A program made the translations under genes and the position numbers. Under the pieces are notes generated by a model, which made no database searches, was not told where the DNA came from, and saw only the letters and a list, made by a program, of their open reading frames with translations. Positions 42,544 through 51,807 of a stretch of 64,000 bases of DNA are shown here, one piece after another; positions within the stretch are counted from its first letter, which is position 1, and each line of letters starts with the position of its first letter. Location of the stretch: the NCBI GenBank assembly GCA_017624275.1, contig JAGANG010000035.1, positions 65,003-129,002 of the forward strand, given 5' to 3'. Source of the stretch: Spirochaetales bacterium (GTDB taxonomy: Bacteria > Spirochaetota > GWE2-31-10).

Positions 42544-42636
42544 ATTGGGGAGCTTGTTTTGCAGGCTGAGAGGAATCACTTTATGATTCGACCCGCTGAA
42601 CCTGTTCAGGTAATGCTGGCGTAGGGATAAAATGCA
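42544..42636 (+). ncRNA. TPP riboswitch (THI element)
   Basis: It carries the conserved TPP aptamer blocks: GGGGAGC, CTGAGAGG (pyrimidine sensor arm), GACCCGCTGAACCTG, and AATGCTGGCGTAGGGA. The variable P3 stem is GAATCActttatGATTC (perfect 5-bp pairing). It precedes thiC and is followed by a terminator-type hairpin, so high TPP should end transcription early. Confidence 0.95.
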
Positions 42637-42691
42637 ATTTGTTGTGATTATATGTCTGTTAAAAAGACTTTATTAAAATCCATTTTGTATT

Positions 42692-42732
42692 AAGCGGGAT
42701 AGCTCTTCTTTATCGAGTTTCCCGCTTTTTTA
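42692..42732 (+). terminator. Riboswitch expression-platform terminator
   Basis: AAGCGGGA (42692-42699) pairs with TCCCGCTT (42720-42727), with an inner CTC/GAG pairing and a T6 run. It lies between the TPP aptamer and the thiC ribosome site, consistent with transcriptional attenuation. Confidence 0.85.
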
Positions 42733-42754
42733 TTTTACCAAAATGGAGGAACTA

Positions 42755-44083
42755 ATGAATTGGGTAACACAAATGAATGCAGCACGCCAAAATATTATTA
42801 CGGAACAAATGGATGTTGTTGCAAAAAAGGAAAAAATCTCAGTAAAAACACTTTGCGAGCGTATCGCAGCCGGAACTGTTGTTATTCCTGCAAATTGTAA
42901 TCACAAATCTTTAAGTCCGGAAGGTATCGGACAAGGTTTACGTACAAAAATAAACGTTAATCTCGGTATTTCCGGCGACAGTGTCGACTATGAACGTGAA
43001 ATGGAAAAAGTGAAAATCTGTCAAAAATATAATGTTGAAGCTATAATGGATTTATCGAATTATGGAAAGACCTCGGATTTTCGTCAGAAACTAATCGAAA
43101 CTTCTTCTGCTATGATAGGTACAGTTCCTATGTATGACGCTATCGGTTATTTAGAAAAAGATTTACTTGATATTACAGCCGAAGATTTTCTGTCTGTTGT
43201 CGAAGCTCATGCAAAACAAGGTGTTGATTTTGTTACGATTCATGCCGGTATAACAAAAGATGTTATTTCATTGTTTAAAGAAACAAAACGTTTGACAAAT
43301 ATCGTATCTCGCGGTGGTTCTTTATTATTTGCTTGGATGGAAATGACAGGAAAAGAAAATCCTTTTTATGAATATTATGATGATGTTTTAGAAATTTTAC
43401 GTTCTTATGATGTTACAATTTCTCTCGGTGATGCTATGCGGCCCGGTTCTATTCATGACAGTACGGATGCCGGACAAATTGCAGAACTTACTCAACTTGG
43501 ACTTCTTACAAAAAAAGCTTGGTCTCGTGATGTTCAAGTAATGGTTGAAGGCCCCGGACACATGGCTATGAATGAGATTGCAGCTAATATGCAGATTCAA
43601 AAACGGTTATGTCATAACGCACCTTTTTATGTTTTAGGTCCTTTAGTTACTGATATTGCTCCGGGATATGACCATATTACAAGTGCTATAGGAGGAGCCA
43701 TTGCAGCTGCAAACGGTGCAGATTTTCTTTGTTATGTAACTCCTGCCGAACATCTTCGCCTACCGGATGTTAATGATGTAAAAGAAGGTATTATAGCTTC
43801 TAAAATTGCCGCTCATGCCGCAGATATTGCAAAAGGTATTCCTAATGCAAGAGATGTTGATAATAAAATGAGTGATGCACGCAGACGTGTTGATTATGAA
43901 GAAATGTTTAAATACGCAATAGATCCGGATAAAGCACGCCAATATTACGAAAGCACTCCGCCGTCAGAACGTCATACATGTTCAATGTGCGGTAAAATGT
44001 GTGCTATGAGAACAGTCAATAAGATTTTAGACGGAGAAGATATATCTCTTTTATCAAACAAAAATAATTCACTTAATGGGTAG
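42755..44083 (+). CDS. thiC: Phosphomethylpyrimidine synthase ThiC
   Basis: Radical SAM enzyme converting AIR to HMP-phosphate in thiamine pyrimidine synthesis. The cluster-binding CxxCx4C is in [12 protein letters not shown] near the C-terminus. [26 protein letters not shown] and [12 protein letters not shown] are family hallmarks. The frame opens at 42743, but GGAGG (42745-42749) serves the ATG at 42755 (442 residues, [11 protein letters not shown]). The N-terminal extension of plant and proteobacterial ThiC is absent. Controlled by the upstream TPP riboswitch. Confidence 0.97.
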   Translation: MNWVTQMNAARQNIITEQMDVVAKKEKISVKTLCERIAAGTVVIPANCNHKSLSPEGIGQGLRTKINVNLGISGDSVDYEREMEKVKICQKYNVEAIMDLSNYGKTSDFRQKLIETSSAMIGTVPMYDAIGYLEKDLLDITAEDFLSVVEAHAKQGVDFVTIHAGITKDVISLFKETKRLTNIVSRGGSLLFAWMEMTGKENPFYEYYDDVLEILRSYDVTISLGDAMRPGSIHDSTDAGQIAELTQLGLLTKKAWSRDVQVMVEGPGHMAMNEIAANMQIQKRLCHNAPFYVLGPLVTDIAPGYDHITSAIGGAIAAANGADFLCYVTPAEHLRLPDVNDVKEGIIASKIAAHAADIAKGIPNARDVDNKMSDARRRVDYEEMFKYAIDPDKARQYYESTPPSERHTCSMCGKMCAMRTVNKILDGEDISLLSNKNNSLNG

Positions 44084-44087
44084 ACGT

Positions 44088-44885
44088 ATGAAAAAAATTC
44101 TATCTATTGCCGGTTCCGATTGCAGCGGCGGAGCCGGTATTCAAGCTGATTTAAAAACTATTGAAGCTTTCGGAATGTTCGGAATGTCCGTAATTACGGC
44201 TTTGGTTGCAGAAAATACTTATGAGGTAAAAGATATATTACAAACTTCGATTGATAATTTATCTGCACAATGCGATTGCGTTTTCCGAGATATTTTCCCT
44301 GATGCCGTGAAAATCGGAATGACCGGATCTGAATCTGTTATTAATTTAATTGCAGATAAACTGGCTTTTTACAAACCTAAGAATATTGTTTTTGATCCGG
44401 TAATGGTTGCTACAAGCGGTAAAAAATTATTTGAGTTTGCTGCCGTTGATATTTTAAAAGAAAAACTTTTGCCTTATGTTGATATATTAACTCCTAATTT
44501 GAAAGAAGCTGAAGTTTTGGCAAATTGCAAAATTTCAGGGCAAAGTTCTATGATTTATGCAGCAGAAAGAATAAGTAGTTTTTATGACGGAGTTATTCTT
44601 ATAAAAGGCGGTCATTTGAATGAACTCGGGAATGACGAAAAATGTTCAGATTTAATTTATTACAACGGAAAAATAGAATGGCTAGAATGTCAGCGTATAA
44701 GTAATCCAAACACGCACGGAACCGGCTGTACTCTTTCTGCTGCAATTACATGTGGACTTGCTGCCGGTTTAAATTATTTCGATGCCATAAAACAAGCCAA
44801 AAATTATTTGTGTAATGCATTACTTTTTGGCTTGGATTTAGGACACGGCAGCGGACCGCTTTATCATAAGGTAAGTTTAAATTAA
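44088..44885 (+). CDS. thiD: HMP/HMP-phosphate kinase ThiD
   Basis: Ribokinase-fold kinase giving HMP-pyrophosphate. ILSIAGSDCSGGAGIQADLKT, VVFDPVMVATSGKKL, LTPNLKEAEVL and NTHGTGCTLSAAIT (with the catalytic DGTGC-like GTGC) are present. The preferred start is ATG 44088 (265 residues); an ATG at 44076 would overlap thiC by 8 nt. Neither has a strong ribosome site, suggesting coupling to thiC. thiE, thiG, thiS and thiH are not next to it, so thiazole may be scavenged or made elsewhere. Confidence 0.94.
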   Translation: MKKILSIAGSDCSGGAGIQADLKTIEAFGMFGMSVITALVAENTYEVKDILQTSIDNLSAQCDCVFRDIFPDAVKIGMTGSESVINLIADKLAFYKPKNIVFDPVMVATSGKKLFEFAAVDILKEKLLPYVDILTPNLKEAEVLANCKISGQSSMIYAAERISSFYDGVILIKGGHLNELGNDEKCSDLIYYNGKIEWLECQRISNPNTHGTGCTLSAAITCGLAAGLNYFDAIKQAKNYLCNALLFGLDLGHGSGPLYHKVSLN

Positions 44886-44889
44886 TCGA

Positions 44890-46641
44890 TTAATTTTGCT
44901 TATCTTGAGAATACATACCTTCTACTTGGTAGTTGTTACAACCGATGGAAATACATTTAAATTGATTGTTAATCTCTTTAAATGTATTTTCACAAATCGT
45001 AATTTTCATAGCACCGGAAAGAAGCATTAAATCAAAAGCTCGTTCGATATTTTTTCCCCAGATATAATTTGAATTATCTGAAAAATTTACTTCTCCTGTA
45101 CTAAAACCTGCGTAACATTTTAAATTTGTATGTTTTTTTATGAAAGTAATGCATGTTAATGCTGCTTTTAATAATTTTTCGGTGAAATCCGGCGTATCTT
45201 TTTGCATTCCGCAAATTGCCATATAAATATTTCCGCAAAAACCTACAGACGTACATGAGTAATGGTTCATTATTTTTTCAAATTGTTTAAATACATATTC
45301 TTGATTTTTATTGTCTTCGGATATGGAATCTATTTTTATATATAAAATACTTACTTGTTTTGTCTTTGTATTTTTTTCTGTTTCATTTTCAAAGTTTTCA
45401 ATATCATAGCTTTGATGTTCTGCTGATTTTTTTATTGTTTTATGGAACATTTTGCTGACTTGGACTAATTCGACAACCGGAACTTCATTTTCTAAGTCAG
45501 TTTCAAAATTCCCCTTCAATGCTTCCGCTCGCATTGTTTGTAACAAATTAAAATGTTTTTTATAAACATTGGAACACAATAACGCCAATAAAAATGAGAT
45601 ACAAAGTAATATTAAAAATATTATACAAAACTCGACTATCGGTGCATGTCCCAATGGTAATGCCAATAATTTTAGCGGATAAAAGTAAAAAACATTCATT
45701 CCGGAACTTGGAGCTTTTTGATAAACAGAGAAGTATTTTTTCCCTTTATATTCAACAATACCGGTTGCCGGTTCTAAACGTTCTCCGGTTCTGTATTGCT
45801 CGATAAGTTTTTGAGTTTCCGAATCTTTAAGAATTAACTTATCAGTGTTTAATTGCAAATATTCGTAATACCCCATTCCTTCTGCGTTATCGTACAGAAC
45901 ATCATCTTCTTCTAAAATATAACATCCTTTTTCTTCATCATATTCATAATAGTCATCAGAAGATGGGTGATTATTGTGAATTACATTATCAAATTGATCC
46001 ACAATATAAATTGTTCCTTTTTTCAATCCGGAATTGTTGTTGTACAATCGTTCAAGAAAATCCGGTTTTTCAATATTTATCATAACACCGGCAATTTCAT
46101 TTTTTTCAAAAATTGGACAAAAGAAGTATAAACATTTATCAAGCATATAACCGTAAAATGACAATAACATTCCGGCGATAGTTACCATATTTCCGGTTTC
46201 TTGCATTCGTAAAAACGGGGTGCTGTGTAGGAACGCATCTATATCAAGATTTACGTCACTGCTGCGATTGAGTAGTTTCAGTGTATACCAAGTATTTCTT
46301 ATTTTATCAGGATATTTTAAATCGAGAAAACAAAAATCGCCGGACATTTTACCGCGAACTTTTGTTGCTAACGGAGAATCTTCAGCCGGTGAAATATCCG
46401 AGTGATAAATTTCTTTAAACTCGGCAGAATTGGCAATGTCTATAAAATCTATGGCATAGCGTTCATAATAAGAATCAATCGTTGCTGCCACTTGTTCAAT
46501 ACTGTCAGTGTACATTTGCTTGTTTACTTTTTGCATTTTTGTTGAAATGTTAGTAAAGAAATACAAAGATGATAAAGCTACAGCTATAACCGAAAATAAA
46601 AAAAAGAATATAAATAACCAGCTTTTGATTTTTAATTTCAT
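44890..46641 (-). CDS. Membrane sensor with degenerate class III cyclase domain
   Basis: 583 residues: N-terminal helix (about 8-30), extracytoplasmic Cache-like sensor (about 35-325), second helix (about 335-360), short linker, and a C-terminal adenylyl/guanylyl cyclase homology domain (about 425-575). That domain is recognisable from VSILYIKIDSIS, SVGFCGNIYMAICGM, CYAGFSTGEVNFS and YIWGKNIERAFDL. Both metal-binding Asp positions are replaced (K for the first, N in CGN for the second), as are the Asn and Arg of the catalytic helix. It is therefore probably not a cyclase and may act as a ligand-binding or dimerisation module. Convergent with thiD. Confidence 0.75.
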   Translation of the reverse strand: MKLKIKSWLFIFFFLFSVIAVALSSLYFFTNISTKMQKVNKQMYTDSIEQVAATIDSYYERYAIDFIDIANSAEFKEIYHSDISPAEDSPLATKVRGKMSGDFCFLDLKYPDKIRNTWYTLKLLNRSSDVNLDIDAFLHSTPFLRMQETGNMVTIAGMLLSFYGYMLDKCLYFFCPIFEKNEIAGVMINIEKPDFLERLYNNNSGLKKGTIYIVDQFDNVIHNNHPSSDDYYEYDEEKGCYILEEDDVLYDNAEGMGYYEYLQLNTDKLILKDSETQKLIEQYRTGERLEPATGIVEYKGKKYFSVYQKAPSSGMNVFYFYPLKLLALPLGHAPIVEFCIIFLILLCISFLLALLCSNVYKKHFNLLQTMRAEALKGNFETDLENEVPVVELVQVSKMFHKTIKKSAEHQSYDIENFENETEKNTKTKQVSILYIKIDSISEDNKNQEYVFKQFEKIMNHYSCTSVGFCGNIYMAICGMQKDTPDFTEKLLKAALTCITFIKKHTNLKCYAGFSTGEVNFSDNSNYIWGKNIERAFDLMLLSGAMKITICENTFKEINNQFKCISIGCNNYQVEGMYSQDKQN

Positions 46642-46672
46642 CTCGATTTTCTCCTTAATTATTTGTACCTTA

Positions 46673-47542
46673 TTAATTTTTATAGTTTTCTGTCAATGCG
46701 ACATTTTCTTTTACATGTTCGGGGCGTGTCATTGTTACAAGACAGCTTGTGACTCCCGGCGTATTAATTACAAATGACAGAGCTTCGTTTAAAGGATTTT
46801 TCATTTTATCTTTTTCTGAAAGTGCCTTGGTAAAAAGTTTATTGTCCGTAAATATCGGATTTAAATGGCGTACATCACGAATTGACGGTTTAAAAGTATT
46901 GTCTATAGATTTTGAAAATATTCCCTGACACAGCGGACTGTATGCTATAAAACCAATATTTTCATCCTGACAATATTTTAAAACTTGCAATCCCTCATCT
47001 TTTTGTAAAATATTGAATCTGTTTTGTACGCAGACATACCCCGCCCCTTTAGTTTCTTTTAATAATTCTGGGGAAAAATTACTTACACCGAAATATCGTA
47101 TTATTTTTTCCTGTTGAAGTTTTTGCATTACGGAAAATACTTTATCCCAGGCAGTTTTTCCGTCCGGAAAATGAATTTGGTACAAATCGATGTAATCAGT
47201 TTTTAATCTGTTAAGTGATGTTTCTATTTCACGTAAAATATTGTCCGGATCAAGAGAGTGTTCCACCACTCCGTTTTCATGTTGTACCAGACCGCATTTT
47301 GAAGCAATGAAAATTTTTTCTCTGAATAATGAAAGTTCATTCCCGAGAATTTCTTCTGATTTTCCGTTACCGTAAATCGGAGCAGTATCAAAAAAATTGA
47401 TTCCACATTTGTATGCTTTTTGTATAGCTTCTCGTACTTTTTTCTCGCTTACGTTTCGCCAGCCTTTTATTCCTGCCCCCCACCCGCCGTAGCCGATTAC
47501 CGAAATATTCATATCTGTTGCAGGAATTTTTCTGTATATCAT
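46673..47542 (-). CDS. Aldo/keto reductase
   Basis: NADPH-dependent TIM-barrel oxidoreductase of 289 residues. The catalytic tetrad is visible: D and Y in NFFDTAPIYGNGKSEEILG, K in FIASKCG, H in DLYQIHFPDGKT. The C-terminal half has RYFGVSNFS and IAYSPLCQGIFSK. The frame opens at 47578, but GGAG lies 8 nt before the ATG at 47542 (MIYRKIPATDMN). Substrate is not predictable. It is transcribed divergently from the radical SAM gene; the intervening 81 bp contain that gene's promoter. Confidence 0.9.
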   Translation of the reverse strand: MIYRKIPATDMNISVIGYGGWGAGIKGWRNVSEKKVREAIQKAYKCGINFFDTAPIYGNGKSEEILGNELSLFREKIFIASKCGLVQHENGVVEHSLDPDNILREIETSLNRLKTDYIDLYQIHFPDGKTAWDKVFSVMQKLQQEKIIRYFGVSNFSPELLKETKGAGYVCVQNRFNILQKDEGLQVLKYCQDENIGFIAYSPLCQGIFSKSIDNTFKPSIRDVRHLNPIFTDNKLFTKALSEKDKMKNPLNEALSFVINTPGVTSCLVTMTRPEHVKENVALTENYKN

Positions 47543-47588
47543 TTTGATTGCTCCGTATTTTTTGTCTTTATACTTCATATAGCCGGAT

Positions 47589-47617
47589 TTGACAATTTTT
47601 CTGCTATTAGATATACA
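47589..47617 (+). promoter_or_regulatory. Sigma-70 promoter giving a probable leaderless mRNA
   Basis: TTGACA (47589-47594), 17-bp spacer, TATACA (47612-47617). The ATG of the radical SAM gene is at 47624, seven bases past the -10 box, where transcription normally starts. No ribosome site lies between. Confidence 0.7.
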
Positions 47618-47623
47618 TATTTT

Positions 47624-49414
47624 ATGAAAATAATTTTAGTGTCAATTCATATCAAAAAAAATGCTCCCGAAGCAATTCCTTTGGCTGCAGCAATGTTAAA
47701 ATCCTATTGTAATGATTTAGCTGATATTTCTCTTGTTGATTTTGCTTTGGATGATGATAAAAATAAAATTGTAGAAGAACTGAAAAAATACAACGCCGAT
47801 GCTGTAGGTTTTTGTGTTTATTTGTGGAATCGTGAAATTATTTGCGAAGTAATGAACGCTTTACGCAATGATTTGCCAAATATAATTCTTTTTGCCGGCG
47901 GTCCGGACGTAACAGCGGATATTTCCGGTTTTATAAAAGATTCCTCTGTGGATTTTGCTATATCCGGCGAAGGCGAAAAAGCCTTGCGAGAAGTTTTGCA
48001 GAAAATTAAATCTGACGGTTCTATAGAAAATATTCATGAGATTCAAGGTGTTGGGACTAAAAAAAATCCTGATGCAAAACAAGCATTACCGATAGAGGAT
48101 TTATCGGTAATTCCGTCACCGTTTCTTTCCGGAATTATAGATGTAAAAAAATACAACGGTGTTTTGTGGGAACTTTCACGAGGTTGTCCGTTTCATTGTG
48201 CTTTTTGTTATGAATCAAAAGGCAGTCCTTCTATCAGACAATTTCCGCTTGATAGAATAGAAAAAGAACTGGAATTTTTTGAAAAAAACGGTGTAGAGCA
48301 AATTTTTGTACTCGACCCTACTTTTAATAAAAACATGCAGCGTGCAAAACAAATCTTGCGACTGATACAAAATAAAGCTCCGAATATTCATTTTACATTT
48401 GAAGTTCGTACAGAGTTTTTAGACAGAGAATCGGCGGAACTTTTTTCTTCGATTCCATGTGGATTACAAATTGGATTGCAATCTACAAATCAAGTTGCAC
48501 TTGCTGAAATAAACAGAAAATTTGACGGCAATGCATACAGAAAAAAAATAAATTTGCTTAATGAATGCGGCGTTGTTTTTGGATTAGATCTAATTTTTGG
48601 ATTGCCGAAAGATAATTTTAACAGCTTTTGCAAAAGTGTGGATTATGCGATAAGTTTGCAACCAAACAATCTTGATGTTTTCCAACTTGCGGTTTTACCG
48701 GGAACCGTACTTTACGACAAAATATCAAAATATGAGCAAAAAATAAAATTTATGACAGTACCGCCATATTTAATTGAAGAAACTCCAGATTTTTCAAAGG
48801 AAGATTTTATTAAAGCTAATAATTTGAAAAAAGCCTGCGATGTTTTTTACAACAGCGGAAAAGCTGTCGGTTGGCTGTATATAATTTTGGAAACCTTAAA
48901 AATTTCTCCGTCAGATTTTTTCATGTACTTTTATGATTGGCTGGGTAAAAATGGAAAGATAAAAAGTTTTTACAGTGACAATGAAATTTTTGAATTACAA
49001 ACCGGCTACACTAAGTTTTTATTTGAGCAATACGGAAAGAAAGCCTTTGTTCTTCCTGTGTGCGATATTATTAAATTGCACAATTCATTAAATTACTCTT
49101 TAAGTTTTATTTGTGATGACTTTTCCGGTAAAAAAAATAGCTACAATTTACCTCATTCTACCAAACTAATCGAATTGCATTATGATGTTGATGATTTGTT
49201 TCAAGCAGGAGTTATTCCGCTGAAATATTGGACAAAGGAATACAAGCAGAAAAAGACATTTGCCGTAACATGGAATAAAAACGGTAATTCAGATGTTATA
49301 ATGATTGATAAAAAATGGTTTGAGCTATTAAGAAATCTTAACAGTAAAGAAAAATTTAATTCGGAAGAAAAAGAATTTCTTGATTATTGTGTAGAAGAAA
49401 AAATTTTAATCTAG
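47624..49414 (+). CDS. B12-binding radical SAM protein
   Basis: 596 residues. An N-terminal cobalamin-binding Rossmann-like domain (about 1-140; VGFCVYLWNR, LFAGGPDVTADI, FAISGEGEKAL) is followed by a radical SAM barrel with the CxxxCxxC cluster site at C188, C192 and C195 (RGCPFHCAFCYE), and then a C-terminal extension (about 390-596) of the DUF4080 type. The B12-binding motif lacks an obvious DxHxxG, so cobalamin may bind base-on. Substrate unknown; such proteins include methylases and ring-forming enzymes. The frame opens at 47420, inside the antisense of the reductase; the ATG at 47624 is the true start. Confidence 0.88.
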   Translation: MKIILVSIHIKKNAPEAIPLAAAMLKSYCNDLADISLVDFALDDDKNKIVEELKKYNADAVGFCVYLWNREIICEVMNALRNDLPNIILFAGGPDVTADISGFIKDSSVDFAISGEGEKALREVLQKIKSDGSIENIHEIQGVGTKKNPDAKQALPIEDLSVIPSPFLSGIIDVKKYNGVLWELSRGCPFHCAFCYESKGSPSIRQFPLDRIEKELEFFEKNGVEQIFVLDPTFNKNMQRAKQILRLIQNKAPNIHFTFEVRTEFLDRESAELFSSIPCGLQIGLQSTNQVALAEINRKFDGNAYRKKINLLNECGVVFGLDLIFGLPKDNFNSFCKSVDYAISLQPNNLDVFQLAVLPGTVLYDKISKYEQKIKFMTVPPYLIEETPDFSKEDFIKANNLKKACDVFYNSGKAVGWLYIILETLKISPSDFFMYFYDWLGKNGKIKSFYSDNEIFELQTGYTKFLFEQYGKKAFVLPVCDIIKLHNSLNYSLSFICDDFSGKKNSYNLPHSTKLIELHYDVDDLFQAGVIPLKYWTKEYKQKKTFAVTWNKNGNSDVIMIDKKWFELLRNLNSKEKFNSEEKEFLDYCVEEKILI

Positions 49415-49418
49415 CTTG

Positions 49419-50195
49419 TCAGTCTTTTTTTGTTTCTATAAGAGCTTCTAAGCAAACAAGATTATCTTGATTTATTTTGCAAGTGAGATTACTGATGTAA
49501 TTATTGAATACAGAAGATATTAAACCGAGATGTTTCTGGGAATTAAGCATATATTTGAGAATCAAATCGTGCATGTCTTCTGCATTAGTTATTTCATCGA
49601 CTATGGATTGCAATTGAATTGCATTGTCTGAGTTTGTATAATTTTTTACTGAAATAACAATTTTATTATCCTTGTATGATACGGTTAATTCGTATCCGTA
49701 ATCTCCTATACCGTATTGATTGGCGTTTTGTAGAAATTCTTGAATGACAAAGGATAAATTAGTCACTAACTGTTTTATTTTATTAGTACTTAATTTTGTT
49801 TTTTCTTTTAAATAAAGCGTAAGATAGCGAAGTAAAAAAGGTCTGAAAATATTAATTTCATCCCAATCTATTTTCTGAAAAGTTACCATCAAAAGTATAT
49901 TACTGTCAGTCAAAGAAGATTCAGATTGAATAATCAGATTTTCGTCGCTTAATACCATATTAATTTCAATCATGTTGTCTTGTTGATCTAATGTTTTCGA
50001 ATATTCTGTCAGTTGTTTTGATAAATTCGTATGTATTTTAGTGACAGAATTTTTTGTATTTTCATTGTTGTATTTTCTTTTTGCTAAAACAAACAAATTT
50101 GTCAGGAAATCGGTTGTATAATTAACTAATATTTTATGATCAAATATTTTTTCTCGAAAATGAATAATTGTTTTAGTAGATTTTTTGTTAATCAT
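49419..50195 (-). CDS. GHKL-like ATPase-domain protein (slr1658/DUF6272-like)
   Basis: 258 residues, soluble. The C-terminal half contains FVIQEFLQNANQYGIGDYGY (about 150-170), which resembles the N-box of histidine-kinase and anti-sigma GHKL folds (E..QNA..YG), followed by a beta-strand ELTVSYKDNKIVISVKN. No clear G1 box or phosphoacceptor His is visible, so it may be an anti-sigma-like or degenerate ATPase. It is the last gene of a six-gene operon, starting 7 nt after the DUF554 gene. It could work with the SpoIIE phosphatase at 29105 (inference). Confidence 0.6.
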   Translation of the reverse strand: MINKKSTKTIIHFREKIFDHKILVNYTTDFLTNLFVLAKRKYNNENTKNSVTKIHTNLSKQLTEYSKTLDQQDNMIEINMVLSDENLIIQSESSLTDSNILLMVTFQKIDWDEINIFRPFLLRYLTLYLKEKTKLSTNKIKQLVTNLSFVIQEFLQNANQYGIGDYGYELTVSYKDNKIVISVKNYTNSDNAIQLQSIVDEITNAEDMHDLILKYMLNSQKHLGLISSVFNNYISNLTCKINQDNLVCLEALIETKKD

Positions 50196-50202
50196 AGAAT
50201 AT

Positions 50203-50907
50203 TTACCTGTTCATCCATAATAATTCATAACACCAACTGAATAATACCACAAAAATAAATGACGGAGTAAAATTCATTACTTTTATATTTTTTAATTTTA
50301 ATAATGAAATTCCAAGTCCTAAAATTAAGATTCCGCCTAATCCGGTAAGTTGTGATATTAAGAAATCTGTGAAAAAGTTTTCCAGAAAATACGCTATTGT
50401 TGTTATTCCGCATTGATAAAGTAAAAGCGGAAATATTGAAAATAAAACACCTATTCCGTAAGTAGATGCAAATACAATAGACATGAATCCGTCAAGAATT
50501 CCTTTAGTTATCAAAATTGAATGATTATTTCTTAATGCTCCGTCCATCGCACCTATGATTGACATAGAACCAATGCAATATAACATTGTAGCTATAACAA
50601 AACCTTGGGTAAAAGACTTTTCATTATTTGCTAAGCGAGATTTTAATTTATTCCCGAATGTCTCAAGTTTATCTTCTAATGAAAAATATTCCCCTACTAT
50701 AGTTCCTACCATCAAACTAAGGACTACGATTATCATATTTTTCATTTCTGAAGCCATGGAAAAACCTAAAAATAAAGTGATTAAACCGCAGCATTGAAAC
50801 AGGATTTCCTGCAATCTTTCCGGGATAGCTTTTTTTAACAATAAACCTAAGACTGCACCTATAACAATCAGTCCGGCATTAACAATACTTCCAAAATAAA
50901 TCATCAT
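50203..50907 (-). CDS. DUF554 family membrane protein
   Basis: 234 residues with about seven membrane helices. The beginning MIYFGSIVNAGLIVIGAVLG, followed by LKKAIPERLQEILFQCCGLI, is the DUF554 signature; GAMDGALRNNHSILITKGILDG and the C-terminal GLGGILILGLGISLLKL are further family blocks. Function is unknown; a transport role is assumed for the family. It overlaps the preceding paralogue gene by 4 nt (ATGA), so it is co-translated with it. Confidence 0.88.
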   Translation of the reverse strand: MMIYFGSIVNAGLIVIGAVLGLLLKKAIPERLQEILFQCCGLITLFLGFSMASEMKNMIIVVLSLMVGTIVGEYFSLEDKLETFGNKLKSRLANNEKSFTQGFVIATMLYCIGSMSIIGAMDGALRNNHSILITKGILDGFMSIVFASTYGIGVLFSIFPLLLYQCGITTIAYFLENFFTDFLISQLTGLGGILILGLGISLLKLKNIKVMNFTPSFIFVVLFSWCYELLWMNR

Positions 50908-51791
50908 TTTTTGCTCAACTTTAATCGCATGTGTTCGTGCTTTTGTATAAGAAGTTTTTTGTATTCATTAAATGTAAAAGTAAATAAACGTGACGCTTTA
51001 ATAAATTCTTCACCGACATGAATAATATCTTCTTCATGCGGAATAAGATATCGTTTTTTCAAGTCTACAAGTCGTAAAAATTCCAATCTGTATGTTATAT
51101 AAAATTCTTTTTGTTTTAAAATTTGTATCAAATCCAATTCATCGATAACTCTATACGCTTTTATACAAACAACGGTGTCGATATCGTAAGTTGTCGTAAT
51201 ATCAGTATCAATACAAGTTTGAATTAAATTGTCGATAGCTTTAAAAAAGACATCCAAATCTTGAGACGGCAAAGATTTTTGCAAATAATTCGCTTTGTAT
51301 TTATAATCAATAGCTGCATTTTCACGTAAAAATAAGCGAAAATCATCATCGGGAGTATACGCTTCCATATATAAAAGCAATTGAAGCATTTTTAATAAAT
51401 CTAAAAGTTGTTCATTTAATTCCGTAATCCATTTTGACGGACATTGAGTGTCATCATAACGGCGAGTCTGTCGATTTTTCCCGGAAATCCAAAGTTTATA
51501 GCGTTGCCAATCAAAGTTGATTCTACGTTTATTTATATAATCTTTTAACCAATCTTGATTATTTGTAACTCGGATATAAAATTTTTCAAGGAAACGAATT
51601 ATAACGTAGTATTTCGGAGCTTCACTTAAAATATTTTCTATGGATAATTGCTGACAAGATTGCATTTTTTCGTTTATTTCAAGAAAGAAAGTTTCTATTT
51701 TTTTATAGTTGTGTTTCAATTCTTGAATTGAAGCTTCTAAACGTCTGTCATCATGTGTCGATATAGTTTCATTTTCCAAGTCTATTTCCAT
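50904..51791 (-). CDS. Unknown protein, paralogue A of a tandem pair
   Basis: 295 residues, soluble, mainly helical, no signal peptide. It shares its whole length with the gene directly upstream (51808-52674): YYVIIRFLEKFYI, RRYDDTQCPSKWITEL, AAIDYKYKANYLQKSLPSQD and CIKAYRVIDEL are conserved between them. No known domain was recognised. The invariant RYDDT-CPS and DYKYKAN-LQKS-PSQD blocks could form a binding site. Tandem duplication with about half of residues conserved by eye means an old duplication kept by selection. Confidence 0.75.
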   Translation of the reverse strand: MEIDLENETISTHDDRRLEASIQELKHNYKKIETFFLEINEKMQSCQQLSIENILSEAPKYYVIIRFLEKFYIRVTNNQDWLKDYINKRRINFDWQRYKLWISGKNRQTRRYDDTQCPSKWITELNEQLLDLLKMLQLLLYMEAYTPDDDFRLFLRENAAIDYKYKANYLQKSLPSQDLDVFFKAIDNLIQTCIDTDITTTYDIDTVVCIKAYRVIDELDLIQILKQKEFYITYRLEFLRLVDLKKRYLIPHEEDIIHVGEEFIKASRLFTFTFNEYKKLLIQKHEHMRLKLSKK

Positions 51792-51807
51792 TCAATTCTC
51801 CTCGAAA

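Noticed and set aside
44890-46641. Active adenylate cyclase
   Set aside because: The metal aspartates and catalytic Asn/Arg are all replaced.
47420-47623. 5' extension of the radical SAM gene
   Set aside because: It would overlap the antisense reductase gene. The promoter and the conserved B12-domain start place the beginning at 47624.
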